Below are positions 18,043 to 27,873 of a stretch of DNA of 64,000 nucleotides, one piece after another. Source of the DNA: Roseateles violae (GTDB lineage Bacteria; Pseudomonadota; Gammaproteobacteria; Burkholderiales; Burkholderiaceae_C); assembly GCF_030410485.1 (NCBI RefSeq), contig NZ_JAUHHC010000004.1:62001-126000 (forward strand), given 5' to 3'. Positions within the stretch are counted from its first letter, which is position 1. Each line of letters starts with the position of its first letter. The translations under genes and the position numbers were made by a program. The notes under the pieces are model-generated. The model was not told the origin of the DNA. It saw only the letters and a list, made by a program, of their open reading frames with translations, and searched no databases.

Positions 18043-19104
18043 TCAGCGCTGCGCCGTCAGCAGCAATTGCTGCACATGCTCGCGGCGCACGCCCTGCAGC
18101 GCCGGCGCCAGTTCGGCGAAGCGCTGGTAAAGCGGTTCGGCCGCGGCGGCGTCGAAACCCTGGCTGAAGGCCAGCAAGGCCTGGCCCCGGGCGGCGACAT
18201 CGGTCGGCTCGGGCAGTGCCTGCTCGCCCAGGCGCTGCTGCAGCGCGGCCTGGGCCTCGCCGAGCCGGCCCTGCACGGCGACGATCTGGCCCAGGGTGCG
18301 GCGCTGGGCGGCGGCGCCGTCCAGGCTCCAGCCCTGCGGCTGCAGCAACTCGGGCTCGGCATCGAGCAGCGCCCGCACCCGCTGGCCACCGGGAAAGCGC
18401 CGGCCCTCGCCCTTGATGCTGAGGCCCTCGGCAAGCGCCGGCCACTGGGCCTCCTTGCAGCTGAGGCGCAGCGTCTCGCCCGCCACGGTCGCGCGCAGGC
18501 CGCCGGGCGCCAGCGCCTGGTCGAGCCGCTGCACCAGCGCCGCGCGGCCCTCGGCCGGATCGAGCGTGACCGCGATCGGCGCCGCGACGCCGGGGATGGC
18601 GAAGCTGAGCGTCTCGGTGCCGGCCTCGTCCAGGCTGGCCAGGTCGAGGCCGCGCAGCGCGAAGCCCTGGCGCGCCTGGCCCGCATCGACCACGCGTAGC
18701 TGGCCGTCCACCATGCCGCCGGCCTGGCGGCGGCGCTGCAGCCAGGCGGTGCCGAACTCGCGCAGGGACTGCTCGCTCTGGGCCGTGCTGCCCGCGCCGG
18801 CCAGCTGCTGGCTGACCGATTTCTTCAGCCCTTGCAGCTTCTGCGCCAGGCCGTCCAGCCAGGCTAGGCCCTGCTGCGCGGCAGCCAGGTCCTGCTGCAG
18901 GCCCGGCTCGAAGAAGGGGCTGGCCAGCGGACCGGCGGCCGGCGCGGCCGCGGCCTCGCCGCGCTGGCCCTGCTCGCCCAGGTTTGTCGACGCGACGGCG
19001 CGGATCGCCTGCAGCGGCTGGCTGGGGCCGGTCGGCGATAGTCCCGTCGCACCGGGTGTTCCGCGCGGCCGTTGGACGGCCGCCGGCAAGGTCTGGATCT
19101 GCAC
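18043..19104 (-). CDS. uncharacterised flagellar-operon protein downstream of flgL
   Basis: 353 residues, last gene of the flgB-L block, starting at GTG 15 bp after the flgL stop. The N-terminal 60 residues are Pro/Ala/Gly-rich. A helical region (QQDLAAAQQGLAWLDGLAQKL) precedes a segment around residues 165-215 (SFAIPGVAAPIAVTLDP, then LVQRLDQALAPGGLRATV) that resembles the flagellin/FliD hook-IN repeat, where a beta hairpin precedes a helix. The rest is helical. I do not recognise it as a named flagellar protein. Position and the IN-like segment suggest an exported axial or filament-associated protein or a regulator of hook-filament assembly. Confidence 0.65.
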   Translation of the reverse strand: MQIQTLPAAVQRPRGTPGATGLSPTGPSQPLQAIRAVASTNLGEQGQRGEAAAAPAAGPLASPFFEPGLQQDLAAAQQGLAWLDGLAQKLQGLKKSVSQQLAGAGSTAQSEQSLREFGTAWLQRRRQAGGMVDGQLRVVDAGQARQGFALRGLDLASLDEAGTETLSFAIPGVAAPIAVTLDPAEGRAALVQRLDQALAPGGLRATVAGETLRLSCKEAQWPALAEGLSIKGEGRRFPGGQRVRALLDAEPELLQPQGWSLDGAAAQRRTLGQIVAVQGRLGEAQAALQQRLGEQALPEPTDVAARGQALLAFSQGFDAAAAEPLYQRFAELAPALQGVRREHVQQLLLTAQR

Positions 19105-19119
19105 CGTCTCGTCCCGCCC

Positions 19120-20037
19120 TTAAAGCACGTCGAACAGGCTCAGATTGCTGACGCGGCCATAGGCCTTCTGCGTCGCCTGCACCGCGATCGTGTAGCTGTT
19201 CAGGCGCACGGCGGCTTCGCCGTAGTCGAGCTGGCCCAGGGTCAGCGAGGCCTGCTTGTTGGACAGGCTCACCGCCGCCTGGTTGTCCTCGAGCGTCTGC
19301 AGCACGGTCTGCAGGCCGCCGAGGCTGCCGATCTTGCTGGTGACCGAATTCATCGTCGTGTCGAGCAGGTTCAGCGTGGCGGCCACCTGGGGTTGGGCCG
19401 CCGCGGCGCTCATCAGCGGCGGGCCCTTGAGATTGGTCGCCAGCGTGTCCAGCTGCTTGACCAGGGCGGCCATTTCTTCGAGCGTGACATTGGCCGGCAC
19501 GGTGACGCCGGGGCCGACCGCGACCTCTTGCGTTGCCATGTTTCCGGCATAGACGAAGGCCGTGATCGGCGGCGTTGCCAGAGCATCTGACACCGCGGGG
19601 ATCGGCGGCCTGTCGGTAAAGGTTCCGGAGAAAAGGAAGTGCCCCTCGCTGTCGCGGCTGTTGGCGGTGTGCAGCAGGCTGTCGCGCAGCGATTCCAGCG
19701 AGCTGGCCATCGCGGCCATGTCCGCGGGCGTGTTGGCGCCGTCGGCGGCCCAGACCAGCAGATCGCGCACCTGCAGCATGTCCTGGTTCAGGCTGGTCAG
19801 CAGGGTCTCGTTGTTCCGCAAGCGCGAACGCAGGGCGCCGATATTGTCCTGGTACTGGCTCATCGCGGCCTCTTCGCGCGACAGGCGCGACAGCCGCATG
19901 CTCGCGATCGTGTCGTCCGAGGGGCGCTGCACGCGCTGGCCCGAGGACATCTGCTCGATCACATGCGCCAGGCCGGTATTGGCCGTCTGCAGCGAGCTGT
20001 TCATGATCGCGTGGAACTGGGTGCTGGCGATACGCAT
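19120..20037 (-). CDS. flgL: flagellar hook-filament junction protein FlgL (HAP3)
   Basis: 305 residues with flagellin-like N- and C-termini: MRIASTQFHAIMNSSLQTAN, MSSGQRVQRPSDDTIASMRL, then a variable middle and a C-terminal helix ending VSNLSLFDVL. FlgL joins the hook-FlgK ring to the filament and is exported by the flagellar type III system. Spaced 11 bp from flgK; both are likely transcribed from the class-III-like promoter ahead of flgK. Confidence 0.93.
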   Translation of the reverse strand: MRIASTQFHAIMNSSLQTANTGLAHVIEQMSSGQRVQRPSDDTIASMRLSRLSREEAAMSQYQDNIGALRSRLRNNETLLTSLNQDMLQVRDLLVWAADGANTPADMAAMASSLESLRDSLLHTANSRDSEGHFLFSGTFTDRPPIPAVSDALATPPITAFVYAGNMATQEVAVGPGVTVPANVTLEEMAALVKQLDTLATNLKGPPLMSAAAAQPQVAATLNLLDTTMNSVTSKIGSLGGLQTVLQTLEDNQAAVSLSNKQASLTLGQLDYGEAAVRLNSYTIAVQATQKAYGRVSNLSLFDVL

Positions 20038-20048
20038 GGGTCCGCTCC

Positions 20049-21452
20049 TCAGATCGCCGCCAGCGTGGCGTCGAACAATTGATTGGCCACCGAGATCACC
20101 TTCATATTGGCCTGGTACATCTGCTGGTACTGGATCAGGTTGGTGGCTTCCTCGTCGGTGTTGACGCCGCTGGTCGATTTCCAGCTCGCATCGGCCTGGT
20201 CGCGCACCGTCTGCGCCGTCTTCTGCGCACCGATGTTCAGCTGGCTCACCGTGCCCACCTTGCCGACCATCTGGGTGTAGGCGTCGCTCATCAGCACCGA
20301 GCTGGTCGTGGCCAGCGCATTGCCCTTGGCATCGAAGTCGGTGAAGGTCAGTTTCTGATCCTTCAGCGCGATCAGGGCTGCCAGGTTCTGGCTGTCGCCG
20401 ACGCCTTGGCCCGACGCCGCGAAGGCCAGCTCGTCGGCCTTCAGCGCGGTCAGCTGCAGCGATTCGCCGGGCTTGGTCGGCGCGATGAACAGCGCATTGC
20501 CCGCCGGCGATGGGACGGGCGCCACGCCAGCGCCCAGCGTGGTGTTGAAGTTATTGGCAATGCCCTTGGCCAGCTCGAACACGGTCTGCTGCGTCGGTAT
20601 CAGGCACTGGCGCTCGAAGTCGTCGAGCCCGCCGAGCTCGCCACCGAGATCCTCGCCCGCCACATTGAAACGGGCGCTGGCGAAGTCCAGCTGCAGCGTG
20701 TGCACGCCCGGCGTGCCGCTGCCCACCTGGGTCAGGGTCGCCGATTCGTTGCCGATCACCAGCGGCTGACCGTTCTTGAACGAGACATTGCAGGAGCCAT
20801 CGGCCTGGTTCGTCACCTGCAGGCCCACCAGCCCTGCGAGCGAATCGATGCGCTGGTCGCGCGCGTCCATCAGGCCGGCCGGCGGCACGCCGATCGCCTG
20901 CGCGGCGCTGATCTTGGCATTCAGCGCGGCGATCTCGCTGCTCAGCGTGTTGACCTTCAGCAGCACCGAGTTGCGCTGATCGCCGACCGCCTCGATCTGG
21001 TTCTTCAGCAGCGTCTGCAGGCTGTTGAAGCGTTTGGCCAGGCCATCGGCCGCGATCAGCACCTGCTCGCGCAGCGGCCGCGAATCGGGCTGCACGCTGG
21101 CGGCGTTGAGTGCCGCGAAGAACACATCCATGCCCTTGTTGACATTGGAGGTGTCGTCCGACATGACCTGCTCGAGCTGGTCCAGATAGGCCTGCGGCGC
21201 ATTGGCCTTGCCCAGATTCGAGGCGGCCGACCACATCTGCATGTTCTTGAAGCTGTCGTTGAAGCGCATCAGCGCCGTCACCGTCACGCCGGCCCCCGAG
21301 CCGGCGCCGCTGGCATTGGTCTGGCGGCTGTTCAGCAGCACGCCCTGGCGCGAGTAGCCCGGCGTCATCACATTGGCGATGTTCTGGCTGGCCGTGGACA
21401 GCGCGGCCTGCGAGGCCTGGGCGCCGGACAGCGCGTTGTTGATCATGCTCAT
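20049..21452 (-). CDS. flgK: flagellar hook-associated protein FlgK (HAP1)
   Basis: 467 residues. The N-terminus MSMINNALSGAQASQAAL with TASQNIANVMTPGYSRQ is the rod/hook-family signature, and the C-terminus (VNTDEEATNLIQYQQMYQAN) is the matching helical D0 domain. FlgK forms the first junction layer on the hook. AGAGAAG lies 10 bases before the ATG. A motif TTTAAGTT-N13-GTCGCCCT ends 36 bases upstream of the start, between flgJ and flgK, so late genes can be switched on independently of the hook-basal-body genes. Confidence 0.94.
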   Translation of the reverse strand: MSMINNALSGAQASQAALSTASQNIANVMTPGYSRQGVLLNSRQTNASGAGSGAGVTVTALMRFNDSFKNMQMWSAASNLGKANAPQAYLDQLEQVMSDDTSNVNKGMDVFFAALNAASVQPDSRPLREQVLIAADGLAKRFNSLQTLLKNQIEAVGDQRNSVLLKVNTLSSEIAALNAKISAAQAIGVPPAGLMDARDQRIDSLAGLVGLQVTNQADGSCNVSFKNGQPLVIGNESATLTQVGSGTPGVHTLQLDFASARFNVAGEDLGGELGGLDDFERQCLIPTQQTVFELAKGIANNFNTTLGAGVAPVPSPAGNALFIAPTKPGESLQLTALKADELAFAASGQGVGDSQNLAALIALKDQKLTFTDFDAKGNALATTSSVLMSDAYTQMVGKVGTVSQLNIGAQKTAQTVRDQADASWKSTSGVNTDEEATNLIQYQQMYQANMKVISVANQLFDATLAAI

Positions 21453-21488
21453 GGGGCTGGCTTCTCTGGATAGGGGGCTCTGGAGCCA

Positions 21489-21517
21489 AGGGCGACCGGC
21501 CGGGCGCGAAACTTAAA
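21489..21517 (-). promoter_or_regulatory. sigma-28-like promoter for flgKL
   Basis: TTTAAGTT, 13-base spacer, GTCGCCCT, in the 68-bp gap between flgJ and flgK. It is one of six sites in this window with the same two boxes and identical spacing. Confidence 0.7.
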
Positions 21518-21520
21518 CCT

Positions 21521-21826
21521 TCAGACCTTCTTGTCCGGCGTGGGCAGCAGCTGGCGCAGGATCACGTCGGCGATGCCGAAGGCGCGCTGGCCGGCCAGGC
21601 TGTCGGCCATCTGCCCGTCGGCGAAGTCCTGCATGTCCTCGTTGATCTTGTTGCGCACCGGGCTGTCCTCGTCGGCCAGCGCACGCGTGCCGGCGCGCAT
21701 CTGGCGCAGCATCTGGGCGATGAAGAAGGCCTCGAACTTCTCGGCTGCCTTGGCCGCCTGCTGGCGCAGCTTGGCGTCGTCGGCGTCGGCCGCCGCCGCG
21801 GCATTGTTGGGAGCATCGATACGCAT
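21521..21826 (-). CDS. flgJ: FlgJ-type rod-binding (scaffolding) protein without muramidase domain
   Basis: 101 residues carrying only the N-terminal FlgJ half: LRQQAAKAAEKFEAFFIAQM followed by LRQMRAGTRALADEDSP. E. coli FlgJ is about 310 residues with a GH73 peptidoglycan hydrolase at its C-terminus; here that half is absent and a separate GH73 gene lies about 7 kb away beside flgN. The start overlaps the flgI stop as TGATG. The role is rod assembly in the periplasm. Confidence 0.9.
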   Translation of the reverse strand: MRIDAPNNAAAAADADDAKLRQQAAKAAEKFEAFFIAQMLRQMRAGTRALADEDSPVRNKINEDMQDFADGQMADSLAGQRAFGIADVILRQLLPTPDKKV

Positions 21827-22929
21827 CAGATCACCTGCAGTTCGCCATCGATCGCGCCGGCCTGGTCCAGCGCCTGCAGGATGGCCATGATGTCGTCCGG
21901 CGTCGCGCCGATGCTGTTGACGGTGTCGACGATGGCCTGCAGGCTGACGCCACCCTGCCAGCGGAACATCGTGCCCGAGCCCTGCTCGACCTGCACCCGC
22001 GACTGCGGCGTGACCCGGGTCTCGCCGCGGCTGAAGGGCTGCGGCTGGCTGACCTGCGGGCTCTCGCTGATGACGACCTTCAGGCTGCCGTGCGAGACGG
22101 CGGCCGGGCGCACCCGCACGCCCTCGGCGATGACGACGGTGCCGGTGCGCGAATTGAAGACGACGCGCGGCAGCTCGCTGCCGACCTCGACCGACAGGCC
22201 CTGCAGGCTGGCGATGAAGGCGACGCGCTCGGTCGGATTGGCCGGTGCCTGCACCTCGACGCTGGTCGCGTCGCGCGTGCTGGCGATCTCGCCCCAGCGC
22301 CGGTTGATCGTCTGCACGATATTGGTCGCGGTCTGGAAGTTCGGCCGCTTCAGGCTCAGGCGCACGCTGGGCATGCTGTCGAAATCGCTGTCAATCTCGC
22401 GCTCGATCGTCGCGCCGTTCGGCACCCGGCCGGCGGTGGGCGTGTTGACGGTGACGCTGGAGCCGCTCTGGCCCTGGGCCGACAGGCCGCCGACGACCAG
22501 GCTGCCCTGCGCCAGCGCATAGACCTCGCCGTCGGCCGCGCGCAGCTCGGTCAGCAGCAGCACGCCGCCGCGCAGACTTTTCGCGTCGCCCAGCGAGGAA
22601 ACGGTGATGTCGATGGCCTGGCCGCGCCGGTAGCCGGGCGGGAACATGGCGCTGACCATCACGGTCGCGACGTTCTTCGATTTGGGGTCGACCCGCTCGG
22701 GCAGCTTGACGCCGAACTGCTTCAGCATATTGCTGACCGACTGGCCGGCGAACTTGATCTGCGTGCTGTCGCCGCTGCCGTTCAGGCCGACGACCAGACC
22801 GTAGCCGAGCAACTGGTTCTCGCGCACGCCCTCGACGGCAACCAATTGGCGCAGCGTCTGCGCGGCATGGACGGCACCGGTTGCGCTCAGACCCAAGGTC
22901 AGCAAAAGGACGAAAAGGAATTTCTTCAT
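21826..22929 (-). CDS. flgI: flagellar P-ring protein FlgI
   Basis: 367 residues with a cleaved signal peptide (GAVHA). Family signatures include [36 protein letters not shown] and the C-terminal [20 protein letters not shown]. It forms the periplasmic P ring around the rod. Starts by ATGA overlap with the flgH stop. Confidence 0.95.
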   Translation of the reverse strand: MKKFLFVLLLTLGLSATGAVHAAQTLRQLVAVEGVRENQLLGYGLVVGLNGSGDSTQIKFAGQSVSNMLKQFGVKLPERVDPKSKNVATVMVSAMFPPGYRRGQAIDITVSSLGDAKSLRGGVLLLTELRAADGEVYALAQGSLVVGGLSAQGQSGSSVTVNTPTAGRVPNGATIEREIDSDFDSMPSVRLSLKRPNFQTATNIVQTINRRWGEIASTRDATSVEVQAPANPTERVAFIASLQGLSVEVGSELPRVVFNSRTGTVVIAEGVRVRPAAVSHGSLKVVISESPQVSQPQPFSRGETRVTPQSRVQVEQGSGTMFRWQGGVSLQAIVDTVNSIGATPDDIMAILQALDQAGAIDGELQVI

Positions 22930-23573
22930 AGCGGCATCCAGGGGCTGGTGAAGAAGCGGGTCAGCCAGCCGGGCGAATTGGCGTCGGCCAGCGCGCCCTG
23001 CCCGCTGTAGGCGATGCGGGCATTGGCGATGCGCTGCGAAGAGACGCGGTTGTCGGAGTCGACGTCGGCGCCGCGCACATAGCCGGACAGGCGGATCATC
23101 TCCTCGCCCTGGTTCAGATAGAGGCTCTTCTCGCCCTGCACGCGCAGCAGGCCATTCGGCAGCACCTCGTGAACGACGACGGTGATCGCGCCCTGCAAGG
23201 TGTTCTGCTGGCTGCTCGAGGCGGTGCCGTTGAAGTCGCGCTGCACGCCGGCATTGGCGTCGATGCCGGTCGTCTTCGAGGCGGCGCTGATCGACGCATT
23301 GCTTTCCTTGCCGATGCGGGTGTCGGCCCTCTTGCTCGCCTGCGTCGTCTCCGACAGCACGACGGTCAGCACGTCGCCGGGGCGGAAGGCACGGCTGTCC
23401 GAGGTCAGCGTCCAGCCGCGCTCGGTGGCGAAGACGCCGCCGGCGCGACCCTTGGCGCCGGCCACGCTGGGCTGCAGCGCCAGCGGCACCGGCTCGATCG
23501 GCGGCTGCGGCGGCTGGATCGCCGCGCAGCCGCACAGCACCAGCGACAGCAGGACGACGGCGAGCGCCTTCAT
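22926..23573 (-). CDS. flgH: flagellar L-ring lipoprotein FlgH
   Basis: 215 residues with a lipoprotein signal (LVLCGC, lipidated Cys near residue 17). Core motifs [34 protein letters not shown] and [16 protein letters not shown] are canonical for the outer-membrane L ring. Its start overlaps the flgG stop (TGATG). Confidence 0.95.
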   Translation of the reverse strand: MKALAVVLLSLVLCGCAAIQPPQPPIEPVPLALQPSVAGAKGRAGGVFATERGWTLTSDSRAFRPGDVLTVVLSETTQASKRADTRIGKESNASISAASKTTGIDANAGVQRDFNGTASSSQQNTLQGAITVVVHEVLPNGLLRVQGEKSLYLNQGEEMIRLSGYVRGADVDSDNRVSSQRIANARIAYSGQGALADANSPGWLTRFFTSPWMPL

Positions 23574-24361
23574 CAGCGCACCGCCTGCGCCAGGTACTGC
23601 AGCATATTGTCGGCCGCGCTGAGCACCTTGGTGTTCATCTCGTAGGTGCGCTGGGCGGCGATCATGTCGACCATCTCCTCGACCACCTGCACGTTCGAGC
23701 CCTCCAGCGCGCCCTGCTTCAGCTTGCCCAGGCCGTCGACGCCGGGCTGGCCCTCGTTCGGGTTGCCGCTGGCCGTCGTCTCCTGGTAGAGGTTGTCGCC
23801 CAGGGCCAGCAGGCCGGTCGGGTTGGCGAAATTGGCGAGGCGCAGCTGGCCGAGCTCGGTCGGCGTCGTGCTGCCGGAGACCATCGCCGAAACGGTGCCG
23901 TTCTCGGCGATCGTCACCGAGGTGGCAGTGGCCGGGATGGTGATCTCGGGCTGCAGGCGCAGACCCTGCGCGTTGACCAGCTGACCGTCGGCATTGACCT
24001 GCAGCTGGCCGGCGCGGGTATAGGCGGTCTTGCCGTTCGGGCCCTCGACCTGCAGAAAGCCCTGGCCGACGATGGCCACGTCGAGGCTCTGCGAGGTCGT
24101 CTGCAGATTGCCGGTCGTGAAGACCTTCTGCGTACCCACGACGCGCGTGCCATTGCCCAGCTGCACGCCGCCGGGCGCGGCATTGCCCTGCTCGTTCTGC
24201 GCACCCGGCTGGCGCTCGACCTGGTAGAACAGGTCCTCGAACATCACGCGGTCGCGCTTGAAGCCGACCGTGTTGACGTTGGCCAGATTGTTGGCGATCG
24301 CCTGCAGCTTGGCGTCCTGCGCCTGCACGCCGGTCTTGCTGATCCACATTGCGGGGTTCAT
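23573..24361 (-). CDS. flgG: flagellar distal rod protein FlgG
   Basis: 262 residues. N-terminal [18 protein letters not shown] motif, [12 protein letters not shown] segment, and C-terminal [19 protein letters not shown] followed by [18 protein letters not shown] identify the distal rod subunit. Full length for the family (about 260). Confidence 0.95.
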   Translation of the reverse strand: MNPAMWISKTGVQAQDAKLQAIANNLANVNTVGFKRDRVMFEDLFYQVERQPGAQNEQGNAAPGGVQLGNGTRVVGTQKVFTTGNLQTTSQSLDVAIVGQGFLQVEGPNGKTAYTRAGQLQVNADGQLVNAQGLRLQPEITIPATATSVTIAENGTVSAMVSGSTTPTELGQLRLANFANPTGLLALGDNLYQETTASGNPNEGQPGVDGLGKLKQGALEGSNVQVVEEMVDMIAAQRTYEMNTKVLSAADNMLQYLAQAVR

Positions 24362-24370
24362 AAGCGCTCC

Positions 24371-25096
24371 TTACTCTCGAATCAATCGGTTGCCGGCCTC
24401 GGCCATGCCGTCGGCGGCCTTCATCATCTTCATCTGCACCTCGAAGTCGCGGTTCAGCGACATCGTGGCGACCATCTCCTCGACGGCCGAGACATTGCTG
24501 CCTTCCAGATGGCCGGGGTTCAGGCTGACGCTCGCGTCGGCGGCCAGCGCGGCGCCATCGCGCGCGACCAGCAGGCCGGCCTCGTTCTTGGTCATCCCGG
24601 CCATCGTCGGCTTGACCAGCTTCAGCTTGTCGACCACCTGCAGCTCGGTCTCGCCCGGGGCCTGCACCGAGATCGTGCCGTCCTTGGCGATCTGCACGCT
24701 GCTGTGCTCGGGGATGACGATGGCGCCGCCCTCGCCCAGCACCGGATGCGAGCCGAACAGCAGCGCGCCATTGGCGTCGAGGCTGAAATTGCCGCCGCGG
24801 GTATAGGCCTCGCCGCCCTGGTACTGCAGCGTGAACAGACCGTCGCCCTGCACCGCCACGTCCAGATCGCGGCCGGTCTGGCGCTGCACGCCCTGACGGG
24901 CGCTGACCGCGTCGGCCTGCAGCTCGCTCAGATGGCGCGCCGCATAGCCGGGGCCGGCCACGGCCTTGCTGCTGGCCAGCTCCAGATTGGCGCGAAAGCC
25001 GCCGGTCTCCAGATTGGCCAGATTGTTCGCGTGCACCTGCTGGGCCCGCATGGCGCGCTCGGCGCCGGACATGACGGTGTAGATCAGCGCGTCCAT
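24371..25096 (-). CDS. flgF: flagellar proximal rod protein FlgF
   Basis: 241 residues with the rod-family N-terminus (MRAQQVHANNLANLETGGFRA) and C-terminus (LEGSNVSAVEEMVATMSLNRDFEVQMKMMKA). Start overlaps the flgE stop by one base. It is one of four rod proteins made from this operon. Confidence 0.94.
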   Translation of the reverse strand: MDALIYTVMSGAERAMRAQQVHANNLANLETGGFRANLELASSKAVAGPGYAARHLSELQADAVSARQGVQRQTGRDLDVAVQGDGLFTLQYQGGEAYTRGGNFSLDANGALLFGSHPVLGEGGAIVIPEHSSVQIAKDGTISVQAPGETELQVVDKLKLVKPTMAGMTKNEAGLLVARDGAALAADASVSLNPGHLEGSNVSAVEEMVATMSLNRDFEVQMKMMKAADGMAEAGNRLIRE

Positions 25097-26403
25097 CAGA
25101 CGGCCTGCATCAGCGCTTGCATCATCTCGACCTCGGCCGTGATGACCTTGGTATTGGCCTGGTAGTTGCGCTGGGCGGACATCAGGTTGACCAGCTCGCC
25201 GGTCATGTCCACATTGGACTGCTCGATCGCGGCGACGGTCAGCTTGGCCGTCATGCCGGTGCCCGGCGTCGCGAACAGCGCCGCGCCCGAGCCTTCGCTG
25301 ACAACCCAGCTGCCGCCACTGACGGCGACCAGCGCGTTCTCGTTGGCGAAGTTGGCCAGCGCCAGGGTGCCGATCGTCTGCTTCTGGCCGTTGCTGTACT
25401 GGGCGATGATGTCGCCGTTCTCGCTGATCTGGGTGCCCATCAGCGTGCCCGCGGCCAGGCCATCGGAGTTGTTGGCCAGGGTGGTGGCCTCGCCGGCGTA
25501 CTGGGTACCGCCGGTGTAGTCGATCTCGATTTTCATCGTTTCCGCGCCCGTCGGGACACCCAGCGGATCGAGAGGGAAGCCGAGGGGAATGTCGGCCGTC
25601 GGCACCGGGTCACCAGGCAGCCAGGTGGCCGGCGGCGCTGTCGGAGCCGCATTCAAGCCCACGCCATTGATATTGCCCTTGGCATCGAAAGACAACTGGG
25701 TCTGTTGGCCAGCAACTTCCTTGCCGTCCAGCGCGTAACGCACCTCGACTGCCGTCGGACCCGTGCGGATGAAGTACTGGGTCAGCGTGTGGCGCTCGCC
25801 GCGAGAATCGTAGGCGACCGAGGTGATGGAACTGTTGAAGGACTGCGGATCGCTGACCGAGAAGGGCTTGCCCACTGGGGCCGGCGACACGTTGTCGATC
25901 GTGCGCCAGTCGGCCGACATATTGTTGACGAACTTCAGATTGGCGGTCGCCTGCGCGGCGATCTGGCCGTTGGGTACCAGCAGATCACCGAGCGCGCCTC
26001 GCGCCGCGCCGGGGACCGGGCGGCCCGCGCTGTCGGTGAAGGTCTTGTAGCCCTGCACGCGGCGGCCGGCCGTGTCGACGACGAAGCCGTCCTTGTCGAC
26101 GTTCATGATGCCGACGCGTGAGTAGACCATCTCGCCATTGGTGTCGCGGGCGGCGAAGAAGCCGCGGCCCTGGATCGCCGCGTCCATGTCGCGGCCGGTG
26201 TTCAAGACGCCGCCGTTCTTGTCGATGCTCTGCGAGATCGAGCCGACCGAGGCGCCGTTGGGCGTGTTGCCGGCCACCATCGAGACGAAGTTGGCGCGGC
26301 TGGACTTGAAGCCGTAGGTGCCGGAGTTGGCGATGTTGTTGGAGATGGTCTCCAGGCTGGTGGTCACGGCACCAATACCCGACATTGCGATTTCAAAGCT
26401 CAT
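25096..26403 (-). CDS. flgE: flagellar hook protein FlgE
   Basis: 435 residues. N-terminus MSFEIAMSGIGAVTTSLETI followed by SNNIANSGTYGFKSS, the inserted hook domains, and a C-terminus with IEQSNVDMTGELVNLMSAQRNYQAN. It polymerises into the hook with the aid of the FlgD cap upstream. AAGAGGACC precedes the ATG. Confidence 0.95.
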   Translation of the reverse strand: MSFEIAMSGIGAVTTSLETISNNIANSGTYGFKSSRANFVSMVAGNTPNGASVGSISQSIDKNGGVLNTGRDMDAAIQGRGFFAARDTNGEMVYSRVGIMNVDKDGFVVDTAGRRVQGYKTFTDSAGRPVPGAARGALGDLLVPNGQIAAQATANLKFVNNMSADWRTIDNVSPAPVGKPFSVSDPQSFNSSITSVAYDSRGERHTLTQYFIRTGPTAVEVRYALDGKEVAGQQTQLSFDAKGNINGVGLNAAPTAPPATWLPGDPVPTADIPLGFPLDPLGVPTGAETMKIEIDYTGGTQYAGEATTLANNSDGLAAGTLMGTQISENGDIIAQYSNGQKQTIGTLALANFANENALVAVSGGSWVVSEGSGAALFATPGTGMTAKLTVAAIEQSNVDMTGELVNLMSAQRNYQANTKVITAEVEMMQALMQAV

Positions 26404-26421
26404 GATCTGGTCCTCTTGTGT

Positions 26422-27081
26422 TTAGGAGTTGGTGGTGGCCATGCGGCCCTTGAATGCGGTGATGGCGCCCGGCAGCACATCGGCCAGGCCGCTCAGCGAC
26501 AGCAGCGCGGTGCCGTTGCCGGTCAGGCGCACGCTCGTCAGCTCGGCCACGACTTCCAGCGGCATCGCCTGCTGGGCCTCGTTCTCGATGCGCACGCGAT
26601 AGTCGCCCTCGGCCAGGCCCAGGGCCTGCGGGTCGAGCCTGTAGTCGTGGCTGCCGACGCCCAGATTGCCCAGGCTGACGCGGCGCTCTGCGCCATAGGC
26701 ATCGGTCAGCACCAGCGTCGCCGGACTGGCCGAGCTTTGCAGCACGAAGCCGGTCTGCACCGCCTGCTTGCCCAGGTGGATCTGCTCGACCTGTGCCTGC
26801 ACGGTGGATCCCACCTGCGAGCCCAGGCTCATCATCTGCAGGCTCGAAAGCATGCTGGCATTGGCCGCGCCCTGCTCGTTGAGCTTTTGCAGCGCTTCCA
26901 TCTGGCTCATCTGCGTCAGCTGGGTGACCATGGCGGCCGGGTCCTGCGGGGACATCGGATCCTGGTTCCTGATCTGGGCCACCAGCAGCTTGGTGAACAT
27001 GTCCTGCATCGCACCGTTGCCGCTGATGGCGTCGCTGACCGCGCCGCCGCTGCTGTTGTTGTTGACTGCCGTCGTCGTCAT
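26422..27081 (-). CDS. flgD: flagellar hook-cap protein FlgD
   Basis: 219 residues. The N-terminal motif FTKLLVAQIRNQDPMSP and TQLTQMSQMEALQKLN are diagnostic; the C-terminal part is the FlgD Tudor/Ig-like region. It caps the growing hook. Spaced 4 bp from flgC and 18 bp from flgE. Confidence 0.94.
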   Translation of the reverse strand: MTTTAVNNNSSGGAVSDAISGNGAMQDMFTKLLVAQIRNQDPMSPQDPAAMVTQLTQMSQMEALQKLNEQGAANASMLSSLQMMSLGSQVGSTVQAQVEQIHLGKQAVQTGFVLQSSASPATLVLTDAYGAERRVSLGNLGVGSHDYRLDPQALGLAEGDYRVRIENEAQQAMPLEVVAELTSVRLTGNGTALLSLSGLADVLPGAITAFKGRMATTNS

Positions 27082-27085
27082 TTTC

Positions 27086-27490
27086 TTAACCCTCTCCCAG
27101 CTTCAGCAGCGATTGCTGCATGCCCTTGATACGGCCCAGCACCTCGACATTGCTCTCGAAGGCGCGCGAGGCGGACAGCATGTCGGTCATCTCGGCGACC
27201 GAGTTGACGTTCGGATAGAACACCATGCCCTGCTCGTTGGCGAGCGGGTGATTGGGCTCGTAGACCTGGCGCAGCGGCTCGGGGCTCTCGATCACGTCGA
27301 GCACCTGCACCCGCGCGCCGCCGTCGGCGCCCGGGATGGCGGCGAACACCGGCTTCTTGGCCCGGTAGGCCTCGGCCTCGCTGCCGGCGGCCGACTGCGC
27401 ATTGGCCAGATTGCTGGCGATCGTGTTGAGCCGCGTCGCCTGGGCCGACATGGCCGAGCCGGCGATCTGGCTGATTTGCTTGAAGGACAT
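27086..27490 (-). CDS. flgC: flagellar proximal rod protein FlgC
   Basis: 134 residues: IAGSAMSAQATRLNTIASNLANAQ at the N-terminus and NVNSVAEMTDMLSASRAFESN at the C-terminus match FlgC. Part of the continuous flgBCDEFGHIJ block. Confidence 0.94.
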   Translation of the reverse strand: MSFKQISQIAGSAMSAQATRLNTIASNLANAQSAAGSEAEAYRAKKPVFAAIPGADGGARVQVLDVIESPEPLRQVYEPNHPLANEQGMVFYPNVNSVAEMTDMLSASRAFESNVEVLGRIKGMQQSLLKLGEG

Positions 27491-27504
27491 GGTTGGGGGC
27501 TCCC

Positions 27505-27873
27505 TTATTGACCGGCGATGGCCTTCGCGAGGCCCTTCAGCTTGATGTTCAGGAATTGCAGGCTGGTGGCGAAATCCGAGGCGTTCTGCGAGAACGCCGC
27601 CTGCTCGACGCCGAGTTCCACCGTCGAGCCGTCCTGGGCCGGATGGAAGGGCACGCGATACTTGAGCTCGGCGTCGTCGCCGGCCATCAACGACAGGCCC
27701 GCTTCACCGTCCTGCTGCGACTGGCGCAGCGCGGCTGCAAAATCGATGTCGCGCGCCTGGTAGCCGGGCGTGCTTTCATTGGCCAGGTTGGACGCCAGAA
27801 TCTTCGTCCGTTCGGCGCGCAGCTTGAGCGCATCCGGATGGACACCGGTCGCTTTCGTGAAATCAATACTCAT
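27505..27873 (-). CDS. flgB: flagellar proximal rod protein FlgB
   Basis: 122 residues: LKLRAERTKILASNLANEST and PGYQARDIDFAAAL followed by SLQFLNIKLKGLAKAIAGQ are FlgB signatures. GGGAGTGACAAGC stands before the ATG. The start codon shares its CATG palindrome with the proposed flgA start on the other strand, so the promoter of the flg operon must lie within flgA. Confidence 0.93.
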   Translation of the reverse strand: MSIDFTKATGVHPDALKLRAERTKILASNLANESTPGYQARDIDFAAALRQSQQDGEAGLSLMAGDDAELKYRVPFHPAQDGSTVELGVEQAAFSQNASDFATSLQFLNIKLKGLAKAIAGQ

